This document shows, in pieces, positions 32,442 through 38,332 of a stretch of 38,332 bases of DNA. The translations under genes and the position numbers were made by a program. Under the pieces are notes generated by a model that saw nothing but the letters and a program-made list of their open reading frames with translations, did not search any database and was not told the DNA's origin. Every line of letters begins with the position of its first letter. Position 1 is the first letter of the stretch. This stretch comes from Planctomycetota bacterium (lineage in GTDB: Bacteria > Planctomycetota > UBA1135 > GCA-002686595), in contig SIAI01000038.1 in the NCBI GenBank assembly GCA_009691855.1, forward strand, positions 1 through 38,332. The letters are read 5' to 3'.

Positions 32442-32595
32442 AAACGCAGCGCGGAGACGCGCAGAGCGCGGAGCGCCACGGAGGAAGAACGGGGAGCGGG
32501 GCGGAAGACCTGCGGATCGTCGGATTCCAGCAGGTTGAACCGCGGAGGCCCATGCTCTTTCCTTCTCCGCGAGTCTCCGCGCTCTCCGCGGTGCG
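32442..32595. repeat. Imperfect inverted repeat of GCGGAGA-rich arms
   Basis: The left arm (about 32442-32490) contains CGCAGCGCGGAGACGCGC and a GAGCGCGGAG word. The right arm (about 32555-32595), reversed, contains CGCACCGCGGAGAGCGCGGA. Between them lie about 65 bases. The pairing is imperfect with small offsets. The word content resembles intergenic palindromes that occur in many copies in GC-rich bacteria, but only one copy is in this window. Confidence 0.4.
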
Positions 32596-32840
32596 CTTTC
32601 CTCCACTCCAGGAGTCTTGCTCACCGTGCAGGCGGCCGACGAATAGAAGGTCAGGGGACCTGTGCAGCCTGTTCTTTTCTCACCCGGCCCGCCTGCGGCG
32701 GGCAAGCGGCTCAGAGTGTGAGCAACAATCCAACCACGGCGAGCTTCGAGGTTCTTGGGGCGCTAAGGGCTCGCGCCCGGGGGGTTAGAGGGCGAGCAAG
32801 AACACCCGCGCCGGAGCGGCGCGATCTATTGCTCGCGCTC

Positions 32841-34169
32841 TCAGTGTCCGACGACGATCGTGCGGCCGGTGCCGAGGTCCTCGATGTCGCTGGCCTGGAC
32901 GCGCACGCGGCCACCGCCCTCGCGGGCCAGGATGACCTCGTCGCCCTCGGCCTTGAGCACCGTGCCGTAAAGCATGCCGCCCGGGACGCGCACGCGGACG
33001 CGCTTGCCGCCGGCGACATCGAATTCGCCAGCCTTGGTGATGAGGCCAGTCGGGGCCGGCGGGAGGACTTCGATGCGCTCGACGCGCTCGCCGTCCAGGC
33101 CGATGCGCCCAGGGGCGGCATCGATCCAGACGTGGTTCTGCCCTACGGCATACAGGCGACCTTCGAACACGTCACCCGTGGTCATGAACACGCGCACGGA
33201 ACCCACGTGCGGCATGAGCGTCTTGGCCGGACCGCTGACCGCTCCGAGCGGCACCTCGCTGCCACGCCAGATCATCTGCAGGCGGTCCTCGGCGGCCCAG
33301 GCATACTCCGGACTGTCGAGGTTCGGGAAGGCCGCCGCCGTCGCCGCCGTCGCCGCCGACCCGCTCGAGGAGCTCACTGGGTTGGAGAGCAACGCTTGGA
33401 GCAGATCGCCGCCCGACGTCTGGCCGCCACTGCTGGGCGTCGGAACGGTGGTCGGCACTTGCGCGACGGGTCCGCTGTCGTGCGCGGGGCTCGGACTCGC
33501 GTCCGGCGTGACCAAGGCGCCCGGCACGCCCGCCGGCGTGGAGCTCGCACCCTTCGTCGCGACCTCGAAGGTCGGCGCGCGCGTGGGCTCGGGAGTCGGC
33601 GGCTTCGTAGCAGCAGGAGTCGGCTTCGGGTCGACGCGCGCCACCTCGGTCTTCGAGCCGAGAAACTGCTCGCTCAGCGTCGGATAGAAGTACACCCCGG
33701 CCCCGGCCAGAGCGGCGAAGGCCAGCGCGCCGACGAGCAACGGCGTCTTGCTGCGCGCGGGCGTCTCCGCAGGCGAGAAGCCCTCTTCGCTGCCGAGATC
33801 CTCGCCAAATTCGAAGGCCGAGGGCGCTTCGGCGAACTCCTGCACCGCATCGTTGTCCGGAAGCGGTGCCGGCTCGACCACGGGGTCCATGCCGGTGTCC
33901 GCCACGGGGTCGTAGGTCGTCGGCGGCGCCACGAGGTCGAGCGGCCCGGCACTGTAAGCCTGGTTCGGGTCCTGGCTCGCCGTGAACTCCACGTCCAAGC
34001 CCAGGAAGTCGCCCGCATTCTGGGCGCCCTGGAAGCCTTGGCTCAGGACCTCGCCCGGCGTCGCGCGGCGTGAGCCGCTGGCGGGCCGGTTGCCCGAGTA
34101 CGGCGACCCGGCGAGATCGGTAGGAGACCCTTGGTCTGCGGGAGTGTTCAGGAAATCGTCGGCGGCCAT
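32841..34169 (-). CDS. Single-pass membrane protein with Pro/Thr-rich linker
   Basis: The product is 442 residues. About 140 cytoplasmic residues are acidic and low in complexity. One hydrophobic segment (LLVGALAFAALAGAGVYFYP, 144-163) crosses the membrane. A linker rich in TPxP and Ser/Thr/Ala follows (PAATKPPTPEPTRAPTF), then two small beta-rich modules from about 310 (VRVFMTTGDVFEGRLYAVGQ and FDVAGGKRVRVRVPGGMLYG). The topology resembles envelope proteins that reach the periplasm through a flexible stalk. I do not recognise a family. It may share a transcript with nothing else: the HEAT/VWA gene begins 580 bases downstream. Confidence 0.7.
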   Translation of the reverse strand: MAADDFLNTPADQGSPTDLAGSPYSGNRPASGSRRATPGEVLSQGFQGAQNAGDFLGLDVEFTASQDPNQAYSAGPLDLVAPPTTYDPVADTGMDPVVEPAPLPDNDAVQEFAEAPSAFEFGEDLGSEEGFSPAETPARSKTPLLVGALAFAALAGAGVYFYPTLSEQFLGSKTEVARVDPKPTPAATKPPTPEPTRAPTFEVATKGASSTPAGVPGALVTPDASPSPAHDSGPVAQVPTTVPTPSSGGQTSGGDLLQALLSNPVSSSSGSAATAATAAAFPNLDSPEYAWAAEDRLQMIWRGSEVPLGAVSGPAKTLMPHVGSVRVFMTTGDVFEGRLYAVGQNHVWIDAAPGRIGLDGERVERIEVLPPAPTGLITKAGEFDVAGGKRVRVRVPGGMLYGTVLKAEGDEVILAREGGGRVRVQASDIEDLGTGRTIVVGH

Positions 34170-34281
34170 GGAACCAGACTTCAGTGACGCGTTCGGGTAG
34201 GGACGCGTCCCCTATCGGCTGCCCACGCCAGAGACCCGAGCCTCGCGGACGAGAAAAAAGGCAACGCCGCACGCCCGGGCT

Positions 34282-34311
34282 TTGACAAGGTCGCGCACTG
34301 CGGTCGAGAGT
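34282..34311 (+). promoter_or_regulatory. Promoter before the BtuF-like lipoprotein gene
   Basis: A perfect -35 TTGACA at 34282-34287 is followed, 18 bases later, by GAGAGT at 34306-34311. Eight bases separate that hexamer from the GTG start at 34320. The -10 box is weak, so the assignment rests mainly on the -35 and the short spacing shared with other genes here. Confidence 0.4.
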
Positions 34312-34319
34312 GTCTGCCC

Positions 34320-35288
34320 GTGAATTCCCTTCGCACCGCTGGCCTCGTCCTGTGGATCCTGCTCGCGAGCTGCGCGCCGCGAACCGCGGCAGGGCAGCGC
34401 CTACCGCGGGTGTTGTCGGCCGAGTTCCCCGTGCGCATCCAGGGACAGGGGTGGGAGCTCGCGCTCGCACGGCCGCCGACGCGCGTGCTGCCCGCCAATG
34501 CGGCGTGGGTCGACACGCTGAGCCTGCTGGTCGGGCCCGAGCGCGTCGTGGCCCTGCCCGCCGAAGCCTTCGGCTATTCCCGCCTCGGCCGTGAGGCGGG
34601 CGGCTGGTCCGCGCTGCAAGCGCTGACCAGCTTCGAGGGCGAGAGCATCCTGGCGCTCGCGCCGGACCTGGTGCTGGTGCACGAGTGGCAGAACGCGGAG
34701 ACGGTCGCGGGGCTACGTCGCGCGGGCGTGCCGGTGCTCTCCGTGGCGGTGCCCCAGAGCTGGGGCGAGATCACCGCCACCCTGGAGCTCCTCGGCATCG
34801 CCCTGGGCGTGCCCGCACGCGCGCAGAGCCTGCTGGCGCAGCTCGAGGCGCGGCGCGTGCAGCTCCGCGAACGGGCGCGGCCCTTCGCCGCCCTGCGCGC
34901 ACTCAGCTACACAAACCTCGGCGCGGGCGGCTGGACCAGCGGCGCGGCCACCACCGGACAGATCCTGCTCGAGCTAGCCGGGCTGCACAACGCCGCCGCC
35001 GAGGCCGGACTCGTCGGCGACGTCGGCGTGGACCAGGAGCGCGTGCTGTCGCTGGCCCCGGACCTGTTCGTGGTCGGTCGCCCGGACCGCTCCGAGCGTT
35101 CGCCGCCGAGCGCGGAGTTCCTGCTGGCCGAACCCGCCCTGTCCGCACTGGCGGCGATCCGCGCGCGGCGCATCGTCGCCCTTCCGCCCGAGCTCTTCAC
35201 CAGCGCCTCGCCCGAGCTCCTGAACGGCGCGGAGCAGATCGTCGCGACCCTGGAGGAGCTCGAACTCGACGCCCTGACGGGTCGCTGA
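34320..35288 (+). CDS. BtuF-like substrate-binding lipoprotein
   Basis: The product is 322 residues from a GTG start. The lipobox LASC places the lipidated cysteine at residue 18. The rest fits the two-lobed helical-backbone binding fold of BtuF/FhuD proteins: PTRVLPANAAWVDTLSLLVG, LGREAGGWSALQALTSFEGE, APDLVLVHEWQNAETVAGLR and, later, LAPDLFVVGRPDR. Such proteins deliver cobalamin, haem or iron chelates to ABC importers from the outer face of the membrane. No permease or ATPase gene is adjacent, so the partner must lie elsewhere and the ligand is unknown. It converges with selB, eight bases apart. Confidence 0.78.
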   Translation: MNSLRTAGLVLWILLASCAPRTAAGQRLPRVLSAEFPVRIQGQGWELALARPPTRVLPANAAWVDTLSLLVGPERVVALPAEAFGYSRLGREAGGWSALQALTSFEGESILALAPDLVLVHEWQNAETVAGLRRAGVPVLSVAVPQSWGEITATLELLGIALGVPARAQSLLAQLEARRVQLRERARPFAALRALSYTNLGAGGWTSGAATTGQILLELAGLHNAAAEAGLVGDVGVDQERVLSLAPDLFVVGRPDRSERSPPSAEFLLAEPALSALAAIRARRIVALPPELFTSASPELLNGAEQIVATLEELELDALTGR

Positions 35289-35296
35289 GCACGAGC

Positions 35297-37222
35297 TCAG
35301 CGCTTGCGCAGCACGCGGTTCGCGCCCTGACGCAGCGTCACGCCGCTCGCGTCCAGGTGTTCCAGCAGCGGGATCAGGTACTTGCGCGAGGTCTTGAGCG
35401 CGTCGCGCAGACTCGGGATGTCGAGCGAGCCGTTCTTCTGGCAGTTGGCCACCACCGCGGCTCGCGCGTCCTCGAAGGCCGCCTGCGTCATCCAGATCTC
35501 GGGGTTCACGCGATGCACCACGCCGCGGTCGACCAAGAGCTCGAACAGCGCGCGCAGGCGCTTCTCGGAGAGCTTCAGGGCGGCGAGCAGCTCGGCCGGC
35601 GCCGGCGGCTGGAACGGATCCTTGCCCAGCGCCGCGTGCAGCAGGCGCGCGGCCTCCTCGGTCTCCGTGTCGGTCGTGGCGGCGCGGCCGAGGGGCTTCA
35701 CCAGACCTCCGGGCTGCAGCTCGAGCGTCTTCTCGCGCGCCTCGAACTCGAGCAGCGCATCCAGGTAGTCGTCCGCGAAACCGGTCAGGCGTCGCAGGTC
35801 GCGCACGTCGATCACCGCTCGGTGCGTGTTCTCGGCGAACCAGCCGGCCATAGCCTGGGCCAGCGTCGCGCGCGCTTCGGTCAGGCGCTCGGCGTGGATC
35901 CAGCGCGGCCCGAGGGCGCGCACGCGGCTCGCGCTGCGCAACTCGCTGAGCAGGCGCTCGGTGTCCTCGCGCGAGCGCTTGATCTCGACCGCCAGGTCGT
36001 CCAGCGTGGCCAGGTCCTTGCGGCGCGAGAGCGCGACGTCCAGCAGCTCGCGCGGCGAGCCCAGGCCTTCCGCCGCGCGCCCCAGCTCCTCGAGCACGAA
36101 CTTCTTGAAGCGCTTGAGGCGGTGCTTGGACTCCTCCAGGATCGAACCGCCGCCCAGCGTCAACGCCGGCGAGGCCAGCCGCAGCACGTAGCGATCGCCC
36201 GGCGCGCACACCACCGGCTCGTCGAGGCGTAGCTGCACCAGCGCGCTCTGCCCCGGCGCGAGTTCCTCGCAGTCCAGCAGCACCAGCTCGCCGACCACCT
36301 CGGCCGTGCCAGTGTGCAGCCGTACGCGCAGGCGGTCGGCCAGCGGCCGCTCCAGGCCCGCCAGGGCCTCGAGCGTGGCCGCGACCATGCGCACGGGGCG
36401 GAAGAAGCCCGGGGTCGCGACCACGTTGCCGCGCGTGACCTCCTCCAGTCCGAGGTCGGCGAGGTTGATGGCCGAGGAGTGCCCGGCGCGCGCGCGCGTC
36501 GCGCTCTCCTGATAGGCCTGGATGCTGCGCACCTTGCAGCGTTTCTGGCTCGGCAGGACCTCGAGCACGTCGCCCAGTGCGACGGCGCCCGAGACGGGGA
36601 TGCCGGTCACGACCGTGCCGAAGCCCTTGGCGCTGAAGACGCGCTGCACGCTCATGCGGAAGATCCCGGCGTCGGAGCGCGGCACCGTCTCGGAGGCCAG
36701 GCGGAAGAGCGCGCGCTTGAACTCGTCCAGCCCCTCGCCGGTGTGCGAGGACAGCGGCAGGAGTGGAGCGTTCTCCAGGAACGTGCCGCGCGTGGCCGCG
36801 CGCACGTCCTCGGTCGCGAGCTCGACCAGCGCGGGCTCGACCATGTCGATCTTCGTGAGCGCGATCAGCCCGCGGCGCACGCCCAGGATCTGCATGATCG
36901 CCAGGTGCTCGCGCGTCTGCGGCATCACGCCGTCGTCCGCCGCCACGACCAGCACGACGAGGTCGATGCCCGTCGCACCGGCGACCATGTTCTTGATGAA
37001 GCGCTCGTGCCCGGGCACGTCGACCATGCCCACGCGCCGCCCGTCGGGCAGCTGGAAGCGCGCGAAGCCGAGGTCGATCGTCATGCCCCGCTCCTGCTCC
37101 TCTTTGAGCCGGTCGGGGTCGATGCCGGTGAGCGTCTTGACCAGCGTGGACTTGCCGTGGTCGATGTGGCCCGCGGTGCCGACGACGATGGGTTGGATCT
37201 CCATGGACATCTGCGGGCCCAT
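35297..37222 (-). CDS. selB: Selenocysteine-specific elongation factor
   Basis: The product is 641 residues from ATG 37222. SelB carries selenocysteyl-tRNA to the ribosome at UGA codons marked by a SECIS hairpin. The GTPase shows [12 protein letters not shown], the switch region [21 protein letters not shown] and ALTKIDMV. Beta-barrel domains II and III follow, then C-terminal winged-helix modules (from about 390) that bind SECIS RNA and end [12 protein letters not shown]. Start choice: AGAGGG before ATG 37222 supports it; ATGs at 37210 and 37204 give starts closer to the GTPase and are also possible. No selA, selC or selD is in the window, but the organism should make selenoproteins. Confidence 0.92.
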   Translation of the reverse strand: MGPQMSMEIQPIVVGTAGHIDHGKSTLVKTLTGIDPDRLKEEQERGMTIDLGFARFQLPDGRRVGMVDVPGHERFIKNMVAGATGIDLVVLVVAADDGVMPQTREHLAIMQILGVRRGLIALTKIDMVEPALVELATEDVRAATRGTFLENAPLLPLSSHTGEGLDEFKRALFRLASETVPRSDAGIFRMSVQRVFSAKGFGTVVTGIPVSGAVALGDVLEVLPSQKRCKVRSIQAYQESATRARAGHSSAINLADLGLEEVTRGNVVATPGFFRPVRMVAATLEALAGLERPLADRLRVRLHTGTAEVVGELVLLDCEELAPGQSALVQLRLDEPVVCAPGDRYVLRLASPALTLGGGSILEESKHRLKRFKKFVLEELGRAAEGLGSPRELLDVALSRRKDLATLDDLAVEIKRSREDTERLLSELRSASRVRALGPRWIHAERLTEARATLAQAMAGWFAENTHRAVIDVRDLRRLTGFADDYLDALLEFEAREKTLELQPGGLVKPLGRAATTDTETEEAARLLHAALGKDPFQPPAPAELLAALKLSEKRLRALFELLVDRGVVHRVNPEIWMTQAAFEDARAAVVANCQKNGSLDIPSLRDALKTSRKYLIPLLEHLDASGVTLRQGANRVLRKR

Positions 37223-37237
37223 GCTACCCTCTCGTGC

Positions 37238-38188
37238 TTGAGCCTCCCGACCCGCTTCCGCACGCTGCGCCCATGGCTCGAACAGCGCTTCGCGCGGCCC
37301 GTGCATCGCCTGGCGCTGGACGCCGGCTCGAGTTGCCCGAATCGCGACGGCACCAAGGGCCGCGGCGGCTGCGCCTACTGCGACGTCGAGGGCTCAGGAA
37401 CGGGCGCGCTGAAGAGCGGCCTCGATCTCGCAAGCCAGCTGGAGCTCGGCCTGGCACGCTTGGCACGACGCGACGACGGGCGGGCCGGCGTGGTGGCCTA
37501 CTTCCAGTCCTACTCGAACACGTACGTCTCGCCGCAGCGCCTGGACGAGGTCCTGGCGGTGGTCGAGGCGCGTGCAGGTGATCCGCTGGTCGCCGTTTCG
37601 GTCGCCACGCGTCCCGACACGCTGCCCGACTGGGCGCTGGAACGCCTGGAGCGCCTGGCGCGCACGCTGCCCGTGTGGGTCGAGCTGGGCCTCGAGTGCG
37701 CCGATGATCGCGTGCTGCTGGCCATCAATCGCTTGCATACGACGGCCGAGTTCGAGGACGCGGCTTCGCGCGTGCGCTCGGCGGGTCTGCTGTGCGTGGC
37801 CCACGTGATCCTCGGTCTGCCGGGCGACGGACGCGAGGGCGCGCGCCGCACGGCGGAGGTCCTGGCGCGCTCCGCAGTCGAGGGCGTGAAGGTCCACCAG
37901 CTGCTGGTGCTGCGCAAGACGCAGTTCGCCGCCGAGTGGCGCGCCGGACGCCTGTCCGTGCTCGACTTCGAGACCTATGTCGAGTGGCTGGCCGATTTCG
38001 TCGAGCGCCTCGACGCGCAGCAGGTGCTGCACCGCCTCACCGGCGACGCGCCCGCGGACGAGTTGCTCGCGCCGTGCTGGGCGCGTGACAAGAACGCGGT
38101 GCGCGGCGCGCTCGAAACGGAACTCGTGAGGCGCAGCTCGCAGCAAGGACAGAGCAGCGCAGCGCACCCCGCCGATCGCACTCTGTGA
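37238..38188 (+). CDS. YhcC-family radical SAM protein
   Basis: The product is 316 residues from TTG 37238 (about 309 in E. coli YhcC). The iron-sulfur motif is [16 protein letters not shown], with the three cysteines at about 33, 45 and 48. Other family segments are [53 protein letters not shown], and [13 protein letters not shown]. The biochemical role is not established; members are often linked to RNA modification or respiratory metabolism. The start is 15 bases from the divergent selB start, so little room exists for two normal promoters. TACCCT lies seven bases before the TTG. Its TGA stop is also the first bases of an IS end, so the last residues may be altered. Confidence 0.85.
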   Translation: MSLPTRFRTLRPWLEQRFARPVHRLALDAGSSCPNRDGTKGRGGCAYCDVEGSGTGALKSGLDLASQLELGLARLARRDDGRAGVVAYFQSYSNTYVSPQRLDEVLAVVEARAGDPLVAVSVATRPDTLPDWALERLERLARTLPVWVELGLECADDRVLLAINRLHTTAEFEDAASRVRSAGLLCVAHVILGLPGDGREGARRTAEVLARSAVEGVKVHQLLVLRKTQFAAEWRAGRLSVLDFETYVEWLADFVERLDAQQVLHRLTGDAPADELLAPCWARDKNAVRGALETELVRRSSQQGQSSAAHPADRTL

Positions 38189-38332
38189 CCTTCCCTCCGG
38201 AAAGTGGACACCCCAGATGGCGCGCCATGCGCCAGGATGTGTCCGATGCCGAACAGGAAGCGCCGTAGTTATTCTCCCGAGCAGAAGGCCGATGCTGTCA
38301 AGCTCGTGCGCGAAGTGGGTAGCGTGAGTCAG
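38186..38332 (+). mobile_element. Left end of an IS3-family insertion sequence (partial)
   Basis: From 38186 the sequence TGACCTTCCC begins an IS3-type terminal repeat, continuing with CTCCGGAAAGTGGACACCCC, as is usual for this family. A transposase start follows 60 bases later. The element runs out of the window, so its length, right end and target duplication cannot be seen. Confidence 0.7.
38246..38332 (+). CDS. IS3-family transposase OrfA (partial)
   Basis: ATG 38246 opens a frame that reads MPNRKRRSYSPEQKADAVKL and then VREVGSVSQ, cut by the window end. This is the start of the helix-turn-helix OrfA protein of IS3 elements, which normally shifts frame to make OrfAB. Only 29 codons are visible. 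Confidence 0.78.
   Translation, partial: MPNRKRRSYSPEQKADAVKLVREVGSVSQ

Larger units (their letters stand above)
32261..32840. other. 580-base intergenic region with imperfect dispersed-repeat-like arms
   Basis: No credible gene is present; the open frames here are compositionally unlike proteins. Two oppositely oriented arms are rich in GCGGAGA-type words (about 32442-32490) and TCTCCGC-type words (about 32555-32595). A short hairpin (GCGCCG, loop, CGGCGC) is at 32808-32822 close to the stop of the membrane protein gene, where a terminator could lie. Confidence 0.5.

Overview
The window is very GC-rich bacterial chromosome (about 70% G+C by eye), densely packed on both strands. No phage or plasmid backbone is visible. 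Two secreted PQQ-type beta-propellers with W..(F)RG..G start motifs, a HEAT plus VWA secreted protein, SH3 and carboxypeptidase-regulatory-like secreted proteins and a GatCAB amidotransferase together suggest Planctomycetota. That placement is an inference from gene content only.

Layout. 1-427: end of an unknown gene, a strong hairpin, and a 52-residue four-cysteine protein behind a secreted SH3 protein. 1947-4837 (minus): membrane protein, ComF phosphoribosyltransferase and LarC, the last two separated by a miniature transposon. 4945-10019 (plus): gatC-gatA-gatB, a small membrane protein and a large polytopic membrane protein, all joined by stop/start overlaps. 10021-10188: a second miniature transposon. 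10185-12124 (minus): a DJ-1/PfpI-like secreted protein and a beta-propeller. 12278-15684 (minus): an AceE/transketolase-type protein and a Nudix hydrolase. 15908-21510: a surface-polysaccharide region with a sugar-phosphate transferase, an EF-hand beta-propeller, a GT4 glycosyltransferase and a fused dehydrogenase/SDR. 21694-25417 (plus): guaB, guaA and a lower-GC HEPN-like gene. 25396-27386: a decayed oxidoreductase pseudogene and a secreted beta-rich protein. 27424-34169 (minus): rho with a long disordered N-terminus, pyrE, tRNA-Pro(CGG), the HEAT/VWA protein and a single-pass membrane protein. 34320-38332: a BtuF-like lipoprotein, selB, a YhcC-type radical SAM gene and the left end of an IS3-family element.

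Gene expression logic. Nearly every adjacent same-strand pair overlaps as ATGA, GTGA or TTGA. Several first genes have a -10-like hexamer only 6-9 bases before the start codon (gatC, guaB and others). This suggests leaderless or near-leaderless transcripts with translational coupling inside operons.

Most notable. Two miniature inverted-repeat elements are both bounded by CTAG, and in each the CTAG is also the TAG stop codon of the neighbouring gene. The HEPN/AbiU2-like gene starts inside the end of guaA. Rho lacks the aromatic RNP1 residues and carries a roughly 265-residue charged extension. The DJ-1-like protein lacks its nucleophilic cysteine and has a heavy-metal-binding-like N-terminus. 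I see no CRISPR array and no convincing complete new multi-gene defence system; the HEPN gene is the only defence-like candidate.
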